Below, one piece after another: positions 15,990 to 24,844 of a stretch of 64,000 nt of DNA. The first letter of the stretch is position 1. Each line of letters begins with the position of its first letter. This stretch comes from Halobacterium sp. CBA1132 (GTDB lineage: Archaea > Halobacteriota > Halobacteria > Halobacteriales > Halobacteriaceae): contig NZ_BCMZ01000001.1 of the NCBI RefSeq assembly GCF_001485535.1, positions 1,054,001 through 1,118,000 of the forward strand, written 5' to 3'. The notes below the pieces were generated by a model. It saw only the letters and a program-made list of their open reading frames with translations, searched no databases and was not told the origin of the DNA. Both the position numbers and the translations under genes were made by a program.

Positions 15990-17456
15990 ATGTCGGGGTC
16001 TCGTAGCGAACCGCGGTCCGACGGCGTGTTCGTGGACGACGACCGGCTGTGCATCGGTGCGGTGCTCTCGCACGACCAGAACCGCGCGCTCCTCACGGAG
16101 TGGCTCGACGCGACCTACGACGTGCTCACGCCGGCGACCGAGGGCGTCACGTTCGAGGACGTCGCCGAGCGCGCGGACCTGTTGTTGCTCGACGAGGGCG
16201 CCTACGACAGCCACGCCGAGTGGGTCGCCGCCTACCGCAACCGCGAGGCGTCGCTGTTCTGCCCGGTTTTGATGCTCGTGTCCAGCGACGAGCTCCGGAC
16301 CGCGACAGACATCTGGTCGAGCGTCGACGACGTCGTCTCCGTGCCGGTCCAGAAGGCCGTCCTCCACGCTCGCATCCGCGGGCTGTTGTCGCGGCGCGGC
16401 CTCTCCCGGGAGCTCGCCGCCAAGGAGGACCGCTTCCGCACGCTGTTCGAGACGAGCCCCGACCCCGCGATAGTCGTCGACGACCAGGGGGTCGTCGTGG
16501 ACAGCAACGCGGCGTTCCGCGACCTCGTCGGCGCGAGCGGTGACTGTCGGGGCCGGTCGCTGAGCGCCTTCGACGCGTTCGACCCTGCGGACGTCCAGGC
16601 CATGTTTGGATCACTAGATGGCGACGACGCCGACACCTCGGCCGTCATCCCCGTGCAGACGGCGACCGACCGCCGCTACGTGGAGTGCAACGGGAACGAC
16701 CTCGACACTGAGCCGAGCCACCGCATCCTCATCCTCCGGGACGTCACCGAGCGCATCCACCACGAGCAGGAGCTCCAGCGGCAGGTCGACCGGCTGGACG
16801 AGTTTGCGGGCGTGCTCGCACACGAGATTCGGAACCCGCTGGGCACCGCCAGCGGGTGGCTCGACCAAGCCCAACAGACCGGCGACTCGGACGCCTTCGA
16901 GCGCGTCGAGACGGCCCACGAGCGCATGAACGAGATGGTCGAGGAACTCCTCCAGCTCGCCCGGCAGGGCAGCGTCATCGGCGAGCGGTCGTCGGTCCCG
17001 CTGGCTAGGCTGGTCGCGGACTCGTGGGCGACCGTGACGACAGGGGACGCGACGCTCGATGTCGACCCGGCGCTGGACGGCCGAACGGTGACGGGCGACC
17101 CCGCGCGCGTCCAAGAGGTGTTCTCGAACCTCTTCCGGAATTCGGTGGAACACGGTTCGAGAGGTCCCGAGTCGAAGGACGGCGGCGCCGTCGCCGTCGA
17201 GGTCGGCGTGACCGAGAACGGCCGCGGCGTCTACGTCGAGGACGACGGCCCGGGGTTCGAGGGCGTCGAGCGCGAGAAACTGTTCCAGTCGGGGTACACG
17301 ACGGCGGCCCACGGAACCGGGTTCGGGCTGGCTATCGTCAAGCAGATCGCGGACGCCCACGGCTGGACGGTGCGGGCGACGGACGCCGAGAGCGGCGGCG
17401 CGCGGTTCGAACTCGGCGGCATCCTCGACGACGAGCGCGACGACGGACCCGCGTAG
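15990..17456 (+). CDS. Histidine kinase with receiver-like, PAS, HisKA and HATPase domains
   Basis: A 488-residue soluble sensor kinase. Residues 20-135 look like a receiver domain (LLLLDEG with Asp68), 145-255 are a PAS domain (FRTLFETSPDPAIVVDD), His278 in LAHEIRNPLG is the phosphorylated residue of HisKA, and the ATPase part shows the N-box (FSNLFRNSVEHG), G1 (DDGPGF) and G2 (HGTGFGLAIVKQI). There are no membrane helices, so the signal is cytoplasmic. It lies 6 bp behind the KaiC-like gene and is the likely partner of the HalX regulator. Confidence 0.92.
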   Translation: MSGSRSEPRSDGVFVDDDRLCIGAVLSHDQNRALLTEWLDATYDVLTPATEGVTFEDVAERADLLLLDEGAYDSHAEWVAAYRNREASLFCPVLMLVSSDELRTATDIWSSVDDVVSVPVQKAVLHARIRGLLSRRGLSRELAAKEDRFRTLFETSPDPAIVVDDQGVVVDSNAAFRDLVGASGDCRGRSLSAFDAFDPADVQAMFGSLDGDDADTSAVIPVQTATDRRYVECNGNDLDTEPSHRILILRDVTERIHHEQELQRQVDRLDEFAGVLAHEIRNPLGTASGWLDQAQQTGDSDAFERVETAHERMNEMVEELLQLARQGSVIGERSSVPLARLVADSWATVTTGDATLDVDPALDGRTVTGDPARVQEVFSNLFRNSVEHGSRGPESKDGGAVAVEVGVTENGRGVYVEDDGPGFEGVEREKLFQSGYTTAAHGTGFGLAIVKQIADAHGWTVRATDAESGGARFELGGILDDERDDGPA

Positions 17457-17487
17457 TTTTAAGCCCCCGTCGGGCGTGGTGTCGAAC

Positions 17488-17907
17488 ATGTATCGCGTGC
17501 TGGTACCGGTCGACGACGACGTAGAGCGCGCGCTCTCGCAGGCGCGCTACGTGGCGAACCTGCCCGACGCCGAGAACAGCGTCGAAGCAATCGTACTGTT
17601 CGTGTTCACCGGCGACTCCGAGGACCTCCCCGAGGACGTCCAGCAGTTCAAGTCCGCGAGCCGCATTCAGTCGGTGCGGCGCGCACAGGAATTCCTGGAG
17701 GACGCGGGCGTCGACGTGCAGGTCCGCGACGACTCCGGTGACACCACCGACGACATCATCGCGGAGGCCGAGGAGTACGACGTCGACGCCATCGTGCTCG
17801 GCGGGCGCAAACGCTCGCCAGCGGGGAAAGCCATCTTCGGCAGCGTCACGCAGTCGGTCATCCTGAACGCCGACCGTCCGGTCGTCGTCACTGGCGAAGA
17901 CGCCTGA
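17488..17907 (+). CDS. Universal stress protein UspA
   Basis: A 139-residue single UspA domain. The N-terminal strand YRVLVPVDDD and the C-terminal ATP-binding signature GGRKRSPAGKAIFGSVTQSV are clear. ATG 17488 is preferred over a longer start at 17476, as a TTTTAA-like box lies about 30 bp upstream. A paralogue at 30262-30708 has a nearly identical signature (GRKRSPTGKAIFGDATQKV). The exact stress function is not known. Monocistronic, behind the signalling operon. Confidence 0.92.
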   Translation: MYRVLVPVDDDVERALSQARYVANLPDAENSVEAIVLFVFTGDSEDLPEDVQQFKSASRIQSVRRAQEFLEDAGVDVQVRDDSGDTTDDIIAEAEEYDVDAIVLGGRKRSPAGKAIFGSVTQSVILNADRPVVVTGEDA

Positions 17908-17997
17908 GCGCGCAGTACCGCGACGAATTTTTCGGGCCGCGCCGGAGCGGAGGTTGTCGACGAGAAGAATGGAGAGCGGCCAGCGGACGCTACGGCG

Positions 17998-19494
<1,497 letters not shown>

Positions 19495-19802
19495 GTAAAT
19501 CGTCGCGTCGCCGGTGGCAAAAACGTTCCGAGATTGGGCGAACGTGCGTGAACAACTCCCGTGGGATGGGTGGTGTCGGCACGACCGTGCAACGTCGCGC
19601 GGCGGTATCTGACGAACGGACAGCCAATCCCGTATCGAACGGCGAACGGTAGACTTTCTCCGTTTCTACCGTCTATTTCTCGACTATCGTGTACGCGACC
19701 CGAGGGACAGTAGTTAGGGACTTAAAAACAGGTTTTGGTTCACCATCACATGCGGTCGCTTCTCACGCAATCTTTATGCATTCGACCCTAATGATTGTAC
19801 AT
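19495..19802. other. Intergenic region upstream of guaB and the small ORF
   Basis: About 308 bp with divergent promoters. The right part is A+T richer and has a possible TATA box (TCTTTATG, about 19768) in front of the small ORF. No gene or strong repeat is seen. Confidence 0.45.
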
Positions 19803-19988
19803 ATGGACTCCATCAGTCCCGAGGTAGTGCGCACCGCCGGCAACCACACCGTCGACTCCGCCGCACGCACATTTTTCGGCAAACTGATGGACACATTCTG
19901 GCTCGGAACGTCGACGCTCGCGCTTTCGACGCCGCGCGCGTCCCCGTATCACCGGGCCAACCAAAGTTCGTCCAGATCAGGCCGGTAG
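19803..19988 (+). CDS. Small ORF, unknown, coupled to DUF5794-like gene
   Basis: A possible 61-residue protein (MDSISPEVVRTAGNHTVDSA at the start, then FFGKLMDTFWLGTSTLAL). Codon third positions are mostly G or C, as in real genes here, and a TATA-like box precedes it. The protein is less acidic than its neighbours and its last 20 residues are Ser/Arg-rich. Only 3 bp separate its stop from the next start, suggesting a leader peptide or a coupled small protein. I recognise no family; it could also be an upstream regulatory ORF. Confidence 0.45.
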   Translation: MDSISPEVVRTAGNHTVDSAARTFFGKLMDTFWLGTSTLALSTPRASPYHRANQSSSRSGR

Positions 19989-19991
19989 TGT

Positions 19992-20876
19992 ATGAGTAGC
20001 TCACGCCATCCCGTCGCCCTCCGCTTAGAGCAGCGTGTGGGCGGCGACACGCGACTACTCGCGACGGTCATGCTGCTCCCGCTCGTGGACGGCATCTTCG
20101 CCGCCCTCGTGCTCGCGGGCGGCCTCGAAACCTACGTCGGCATCGCCCAGATCGGGCTGCTCGTCTTCGGCGGGAGCGCGACGCTGGCGGTCATCCTCGC
20201 GGAGATGGACGAGGACCCGCGTTCGCAGGCTACCACCGTCCTCGTCGTCGGCACGCCGCTGATACTCGTCGCCGCCGCAGAGGCGGCGCTCGCGCCCACC
20301 ATCGCCACGGTGGTCGACATCCCGACGTTCGAGCGCTTCGCCGCCATCGTCATCCTCGCAATCGCCGCGAAGACCGCCAGTTCGACCATCGGCGACTACC
20401 TCCCGTCCCCCGGCGTCATCATCGGCCTCGGATTCGTCGCCAGCGTCCAGCCAGCGGGCGCCGAATTCGTGTTGCGCGCCGACCCCGAGTTGATGCTGCG
20501 CGCCGCGGCCGCAGGCGGCGTCGCCGTCGGCTTCGCGCTCTCGGTCGTCGCGCTCCAGCCGTACCTCCGCACGGTCGTCGACATCGACCGCTTCCGGTTC
20601 GGGAGCGCCGTCGCGCTCGGCACGCTCGCGCTCTCCGTGTTCGGGCTCGTGCCCTCGCAGGCGCCGCTGGTCGTCTTCGCCGTCGCCGGCCTGCTCGCGT
20701 TCGACCCCGAGGAAGCCGACGTCGAGACGCCGGACGTCCCGCCGGCCGCCGACGACGGTCCCAGTGGTGCCGCGCCCGCGACGCCCGACGGCGGCAACGA
20801 CCCCGACGACGAGGACGAAGCCGCGTACGGCTACCCCGGCGAGGACGGCGCCGAAGAACGCGCGCCCTGGCTGTAA
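19992..20876 (+). CDS. Multi-spanning membrane protein (DUF5794-like)
   Basis: A 294-residue protein with about seven transmembrane helices over residues 25-235 and an acidic, Pro/Asp-rich cytoplasmic-type tail (residues 238-294). No transporter or enzyme motif is evident. It belongs to a haloarchaea-restricted family of unknown function, commonly found beside the small zinc-ribbon gene that follows here 45 bp downstream. Function is unknown; a structural or transport role is only a guess. Confidence 0.8.
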   Translation: MSSSRHPVALRLEQRVGGDTRLLATVMLLPLVDGIFAALVLAGGLETYVGIAQIGLLVFGGSATLAVILAEMDEDPRSQATTVLVVGTPLILVAAAEAALAPTIATVVDIPTFERFAAIVILAIAAKTASSTIGDYLPSPGVIIGLGFVASVQPAGAEFVLRADPELMLRAAAAGGVAVGFALSVVALQPYLRTVVDIDRFRFGSAVALGTLALSVFGLVPSQAPLVVFAVAGLLAFDPEEADVETPDVPPAADDGPSGAAPATPDGGNDPDDEDEAAYGYPGEDGAEERAPWL

Positions 20877-20921
20877 GCCCGCGAGGAGAAGTCTTTAGCC
20901 GCCCGCGGCCGTCCCGCCGGT

Positions 20922-21146
20922 ATGTCCGGCAACCGCGTCGTCGAAGGCCGCATGGTCACCCCGAAGAAACTCGCGGAGCTCGTCGAAGGCGAGTCCGTGA
21001 TGGACGCCGAACCCATCGAGGACGCCGACCGCGACTGTCCCGACTGCGGCGGCGACGTCATCTCCGTCGGCTACATGCCCTCCGTGACGGAGTTCGTCAC
21101 CGGCTACAAGTGCCAGGACTGCGAGTGGAGCGAGCGCGAAGCCTAA
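20922..21146 (+). CDS. Zinc-ribbon protein (DUF5795-like)
   Basis: A 74-residue protein with two CxxC knuckles, CPDCGG (about residue 39) and CQDCEW (about 64), which should bind one zinc. The N-terminus has MVTPKKLAELVEGESVMDAEP. It is small and acidic, likely a nucleic-acid- or protein-binding accessory. Its stop overlaps the stop of the convergent gene at 21143-21349 by 4 bp. The neighbouring DUF5794-like gene points to a conserved haloarchaeal gene pair. Confidence 0.85.
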   Translation: MSGNRVVEGRMVTPKKLAELVEGESVMDAEPIEDADRDCPDCGGDVISVGYMPSVTEFVTGYKCQDCEWSEREA

Positions 21147-21349
21147 CGACTCCAGCGCACGTCCTCAACCTCGTCGCCGCTCGCGACCACGTGACCGACG
21201 ACTTCGCCGTCCCCGCAGTTCTCGACATCGACTCGCTCGTAGGCGTCCGCGACGATCTCCCGGAGGTCCGCGTCGAACGCGTCCGCTTCCTCGACGCCGA
21301 GTCGCATCTTCCCGCCGATCTCCCGCACCACGATTGGGTACTCGGTCAT
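21143..21349 (-). CDS. Hypothetical small acidic protein
   Basis: A 68-residue acidic protein (MTEYPIVVREIGGKMRLGVE, then FDADLREIVADAYERVDVE). Codon use and charge fit a real haloarchaeal gene, and the frame runs cleanly up to the convergent stop of the zinc-ribbon gene. No domain is recognised; the pattern suggests a small alpha/beta fold. It lies 38 bp downstream of the monooxygenase-like gene on the same strand and may be co-transcribed with it. Confidence 0.6.
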   Translation of the reverse strand: MTEYPIVVREIGGKMRLGVEEADAFDADLREIVADAYERVDVENCGDGEVVGHVVASGDEVEDVRWSR

Positions 21350-21386
21350 GGCCCGGCGTTCGCCCTCGGCCCGGAAAGACCAATCG

Positions 21387-21689
21387 CTACGAGCGGACCT
21401 CGTAGTGCGCGACCGTCTCCTCGTAGCGCGCGAGCAGCGCCTCGGCGCGCTCGGGCACGTGCGCCGATTCGTACTCCTCGCCCGCGAACGCCTCCACGCC
21501 CTCCCACGACGCGAACCGCGCGATAGTCACGAACTCCACTTCTCCGTCGGCCTCGCGGCGCAGCACCTCGAAGCTCTCCAGCGCTTCGATATCCTGTTTC
21601 GCGTCCGGGAACACCGTCTCGGTCACGAACGACTCGTACTCGTCGGCGTCCGCGGGCTCGGTCCACCCGCGCCACACGCGTGCAATCAC
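21387..21689 (-). CDS. Antibiotic biosynthesis monooxygenase (ABM) family protein
   Basis: A 100-residue protein of ferredoxin-like ABM fold: start MIARVWRGWTEPADADEYES, then FEVLRREADGEVEFVTIARF and the C-terminal AEALLARYEETVAHYEV. Members range from small cofactor-free oxygenases to haem-degrading enzymes; which applies is unknown. The ORF is open 26 codons further to 21767, but that part is basic and Cys-rich and not family-like, so I take the GTG at 21689, where the conserved strand begins. Confidence 0.75.
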   Translation of the reverse strand: MIARVWRGWTEPADADEYESFVTETVFPDAKQDIEALESFEVLRREADGEVEFVTIARFASWEGVEAFAGEEYESAHVPERAEALLARYEETVAHYEVRS

Positions 21690-21784
21690 ATACTCGAATA
21701 CGCGTGGCCGGTCCTTGTCGGTGGTGGAACGGAGCCACCGAATCGAAACGCACTTAGGACAAATCACCGTACGACAGGACGCGA

Positions 21785-21961
21785 GGGGCTGTGGCCAAGC
21801 CAGGAATGGCGACTGACTCCAGAGGCCACGCGCCCGGGACGAAATTCCAGACTGGTATACCGAGCGGCCGACTGATCATCGGTCCGCGACGACGACCCTC
21901 TGGAGTTCCGAGGCGCACCGGAGATATCAGTCGATCGGGGGTTCAAATCCCTCCGGCCCCA
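21785..21961 (+). tRNA. tRNA-Trp (anticodon CCA) with intron
   Basis: Acceptor GGGGCTG/CGGCCCC, anticodon stem ACTGA/TCAGT with CCA at 21819-21821, T-arm GGGGG/CCCTC with loop TTCAAAT, discriminator A. An intron of about 103 nt (about 21823-21925) interrupts the anticodon loop, as is known for haloarchaeal tRNA-Trp, where it also holds a box C/D guide RNA. CTGA boxes are visible inside it. A bulge-helix-bulge splice site is expected; the exact cut is uncertain by one or two bases. Confidence 0.95.
21823..21925 (+). ncRNA. tRNA-Trp intron, likely box C/D guide RNA
   Basis: The intron of the tRNA-Trp gene. In Haloferax the corresponding intron guides 2'-O-methylation of the same tRNA at positions 34 and 39. 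Here the length and CTGA elements fit that role; guide pairing was not proven base by base. Confidence 0.6.
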
Positions 21962-22088
21962 CTTCTACGATAACTGAGGCCGCGAGAGCCCCCTGTGGCT
22001 CTCGCGCCGAGCGAGTTGTGTGGCGGTCGAGGGATTTGAACCAGGGAGGAGCTGTGCTCCGACCGTGGTTCACAATCCCTCCGGCCCC
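21962..22088 (+). repeat. tRNA-Trp-derived downstream module (hairpin plus inverted and direct T-arm copies)
   Basis: Directly after the tRNA comes CTTCTACGA, similar to the sequence after tRNA-Lys. A perfect 10-bp hairpin follows (CGCGAGAGCC, 21981-21990, with GGCTCTCGCG, 21997-22006). Then an inverted T-arm copy (GAGGGATTTGAACC, 22029-22042), an inner stem GGAGC/GCTCC (22048-22060), and a direct copy of the tRNA tail (AATCCCTCCGGCCCC, 22074-22088). The arms 22029-22043 and 22066-22081 pair with each other. Confidence 0.78.
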
Positions 22089-22270
22089 GAGTGCACCATT
22101 CTCGATTCTTGTGATGTCGACGAGCATCCTTGACGCGACCTCGCAGAGCGTGCGCTCGGCAAATCCAACACGGAGGGTTAGATTCCCGTTAGGGGTGTGC
22201 CTAAGGGCACAAATCTAAAACACCCCACACCGTTCTGCGGCCGCACCCGAAACCGGCCCCTAAGAGGGAG
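22089..22270. other. Stretch after the tRNA module, no gene seen
   Basis: Contains GGGTTAGATTCCCG (22176-22189), which resembles a T-arm and may be another tRNA-derived remnant, and the start of the A+T-rich island. No ORF with support. Confidence 0.35.
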
Positions 22271-22663
22271 TTATTCAGTATGGTACGAATAAGCAGCTAC
22301 TGTATCCCAGTTATCTGGGACTTCATCCCCAAAGCCACTCGCGTCTACGACTTTTACATCTACTAACCCTTTCTCGACTAAGGAATTGAGTCGCTCCTCG
22401 TAGAATGCGGTCTCCCGGTAATGATAGGTAATAGCATAGTCTTCACGCTCATCCTCAGCAAAACCCTCATCTTCTGGTAATTCGTCTTCTCTACGCAACT
22501 GGTTCTCAATCTCAGCCCAGTCCAGCCCGGCTATCTCGTCCACGATTTCTCGAATGTGGAATGCTTCTTGAGGACTGTTTTTCAGGAAGTCGAGGAGGAG
22601 ATGATCCTTAGTTACGTGTTCGTCTCCTTCTTGCCATGCCGCGGAATCAGTTGAAACAGGCAC
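22271..22663 (-). CDS. Hypothetical protein, winged-helix-like
   Basis: A 130-residue acidic protein in an A+T-richer region. Residues 18-45 (DHLLLDFLKNSPQEAFHIREI) and the later YEERLNSLVEKGLVDVKVV look like two parts of a winged-helix fold, with an acidic loop between. No exact family is recognised. Codon use (AT-ending codons) differs from the surrounding core genes, which suggests transfer. It lies next to the DUF7692-like gene on the same strand in the island behind tRNA-Trp. A regulator from a mobile element is a reasonable guess. Confidence 0.65.
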   Translation of the reverse strand: MPVSTDSAAWQEGDEHVTKDHLLLDFLKNSPQEAFHIREIVDEIAGLDWAEIENQLRREDELPEDEGFAEDEREDYAITYHYRETAFYEERLNSLVEKGLVDVKVVDASGFGDEVPDNWDTVAAYSYHTE

Positions 22664-22725
22664 GACTAGACCTTATTCTGATGATGGATAAAATTATGTA
22701 TAATTGTTAAGAAGGTTCTAATCAT

Positions 22726-22983
22726 TCACTCCAATTTTACGGAAATATCCGGATTCGTGACTTCGAAATTCAGGCGACGCGTCGAGATGGCCTCGGCCAG
22801 CTCGTCACGGACGCTCGGCGGGAGGTCGGGATGCTCCAGCGCCTCTTCGACGCCGTCGAGGACGTCACCGGAAACTTCGCACGCGATGAGCACGGCTTTC
22901 GTCTTGTTACAGTCGAAGCGCTCGGCGGCCGCCTCGATTGTTTCCTCGCGGTGCGCGTACTCTCCGTCAGTTCGGATTCGCAT
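22726..22983 (-). CDS. DUF7692-like small protein
   Basis: An 85-residue acidic protein beginning MRIRTDGEYAHREETIEAAA, with FDCNKTKAVLIACEVSGDV in the middle and a beta-type end (LNFEVTNPDISVKLE). The N-terminal part resembles a ribbon-helix-helix or short helical regulator found repeatedly in haloarchaeal accessory regions. Met codons at 22998 and 23010 could give a slightly longer protein; I chose the point where family similarity seems to begin. Function is unknown. Confidence 0.7.
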   Translation of the reverse strand: MRIRTDGEYAHREETIEAAAERFDCNKTKAVLIACEVSGDVLDGVEEALEHPDLPPSVRDELAEAISTRRLNFEVTNPDISVKLE

Positions 22984-23271
22984 ACTCGTCTCGTACATAC
23001 GAGCCCTCAAACCGATTGAGTTTGGCTCACTGGAACCCCGATTTTCGGGTGAAACCCGTGTTTCCTATCGGGATCAAGGTAGGTTCAGGGGTGCGCGAGC
23101 ACAGCCGGGCGCGAATATGCACGCGAGCGAACGAGGGTTCGTGTGCATATCGGGGAAATCGTATCTTCGGATGCGCAACCACCTGAAGTGTTCCTCTGTG
23201 TGACGTGGCGTTTCCATCTTGAATAAACTATCTGAGGAAAATCAGAAGCAATACAATCCCGCATATTACAG
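22984..23271. other. Divergent intergenic region in the island
   Basis: About 290 bp with promoters for the DUF7692-like gene (minus) and the membrane protein (plus). The left half is G+C rich and the right half A+T rich, which marks a composition step at about 23200. No gene is seen. Confidence 0.4.
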
Positions 23272-24222
23272 ATGGACTTCATGCCTTCTCGTTTCACCGG
23301 AGTTTTTGGATCGTATGATTTGTTCGCTAAGGCAGTCCCCGGTGCGGCTTTTTTAATGGGAATTATCTCATTACTACCCAAGCATGATGGCCCGCTCGGA
23401 AGTGTCGACTCAACATTATTGCTCACAGCCCTAATTATCATATTTCTCATTCTTGGTTTTATACTCGGCCAAGCGTTACACTCATTTGCAGTAACTGTTG
23501 AACGGACTGCATATAGATCTGCTAAGTTAATTTACCACAACTTTGAATTTTTCCGACCAGGATTTTGGAGGGGAACTTCTTTAGAGAATGTCGAAAGAAG
23601 CCGTGAAGATCTGTCCTCAATTGAAAACAGGATTACTAATAGTAGATATTTCCAATATGTACATGGGACGATGGGTGCGATGTACCTTCCGGTATTACTA
23701 GTATGCTACCAGTTGCTAGTTCCGCACCGGATTTTATTCCGAAGACAACTCCGAAACGAATTCATAAACTCTCAGTCTCCGCCACTCTTATGTAAGGAAT
23801 TCGCGACAGAACTCTCCAAATATCTTGATTCTCATGCCCATCACGAAGTGGACTACGATGATATTTATACAATTGTTATGAGCCAGCAAGAATTTCTGCA
23901 GGCTGGAAGGGCACGCCAGTTTCAAGCTATATTTTCATTTTGCAGAAGTACTTGGACAACTCTTCTATTCTTCGTGACCGCCTATATCGGTATAATCGTT
24001 ATAGATGGTTCAACAGCGCCAAGTATACTAAATCATCAGCCTCTGATCAGTTATGTCACTAGTACTAGCACCGATTTGCTGTTCATCATCTTCTGGATGG
24101 TTCTCGTCTCATTTCTACTAATGCTAAGTGAAGTTCATTATAAAAATCAGTTTGTCGATTATGTGATGGCTGATTTTGTCTCGGCTTCAAAAGAACGAAA
24201 ATCAGGGGATTCATTCGGTTAA
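23272..24222 (+). CDS. Hypothetical membrane protein, A+T-rich
   Basis: A 316-residue protein with two N-terminal helices (about residues 20-36 and 48-70), a long soluble middle (about 75-215) and two C-terminal helices (about 225-245 and 265-290). The start MDFMPSRFTGVFGSYDLFAK leads into VPGAAFLMG. No known domain is recognised. Codon use is clearly A/T-ending and unlike the neighbours, so recent acquisition is likely. Its stop overlaps the convergent truncated gene by 4 bp. Defence or plasmid-type membrane effectors can have such a layout, but that is speculation. Confidence 0.75.
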   Translation: MDFMPSRFTGVFGSYDLFAKAVPGAAFLMGIISLLPKHDGPLGSVDSTLLLTALIIIFLILGFILGQALHSFAVTVERTAYRSAKLIYHNFEFFRPGFWRGTSLENVERSREDLSSIENRITNSRYFQYVHGTMGAMYLPVLLVCYQLLVPHRILFRRQLRNEFINSQSPPLLCKEFATELSKYLDSHAHHEVDYDDIYTIVMSQQEFLQAGRARQFQAIFSFCRSTWTTLLFFVTAYIGIIVIDGSTAPSILNHQPLISYVTSTSTDLLFIIFWMVLVSFLLMLSEVHYKNQFVDYVMADFVSASKERKSGDSFG

Positions 24223-24680
24223 TCGTCGTCAGCACCCACGGAGACGCCGTCGTCGTCCCACGCGTGCTCGTCGCCGAACTCGACGCTCTCCTCGTTCTTG
24301 ATCTTCGAGATCGTGCTCCGACCGAGGTCGAACACCGCTCCGATTTTCGCCTGCTTCACGCCGACCTGACAGAACCGCCGAATCAGCGTATCGCGCACCG
24401 GCTTCGGGATGTCCTCGACGGTCATCGTTTCCTCGTCGTCGTCCTCGTCGTCGCCCGCGAGATACGAGTTCTCGGCGAAGTTCTCCATGTGCTCTTTCTT
24501 CTTCCCGGCGAGCGTCTCGTGCTCCGGGTGGCCGTCGAGCGCGCCCCAGCGAATCCGGTGCATCCGCTTCTCGGTGACCTCTCCCGAGTGGTCGTCGACC
24601 TTGGTTTTGTAGACGACCGCGAGCCCGCGCTCGATCACGTTGATGCGCCAGTCGCAGAGCTCCTTGAGTTGGATGTCCAG
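24219..24680 (-). pseudogene. Helix-turn-helix protein, 5' end missing
   Basis: From about 24680 the frame reads like a normal acidic haloarchaeal protein (IQLKELCDWRINVIERGLAV, then an HTH in RDTLIRRFCQVGVKQAKIGA and LGRSTISKIK near the C-terminus). No ATG or GTG start lies at a suitable place, and upstream sequence in this frame is the antisense of another gene fragment. I therefore think the gene lost its first codons in a rearrangement. The HTH resembles recombinase- or phage-type DNA-binding helices. A GTG at about 24635 could allow a shorter product. Confidence 0.6.
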
Positions 24681-24782
24681 ATTGACGATGACGGGAGCGC
24701 CACGTACAAGGCGGAAGTCACCGAATCGCGCGCCGAGGACACCCAGCAGCGATTCGACATGCTCCTCGACGACTACTATTGA
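24681..24782 (+). pseudogene. C-terminal fragment of an unknown gene
   Basis: About 33 codons (IDDDGSATYKAEVTESRAED to FDMLLDDYY) ending in a proper stop. They have strong G/C third positions and acidic composition typical of real coding sequence, but there is no start. The fragment begins exactly where the minus-strand HTH gene loses coherence, so the two look fused head to head. I do not recognise the parent family. Confidence 0.5.
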
Positions 24783-24844
24783 AGGGGGACGAGTCGGACT
24801 TAACGTAGCGCGAGCGAGCGAGGCAGAGCCATTCGACTGAAGCG

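Noticed and set aside
20922-21349. Toxin-antitoxin pair formed by the zinc-ribbon protein and the convergent small gene
   Set aside because: They are convergent, not an operon, and neither resembles a toxin family.
24264-24782. Whole 172-codon plus-strand ORF as one gene
   Set aside because: Only the last 33 or so codons look coding; the rest is antisense to the HTH gene.
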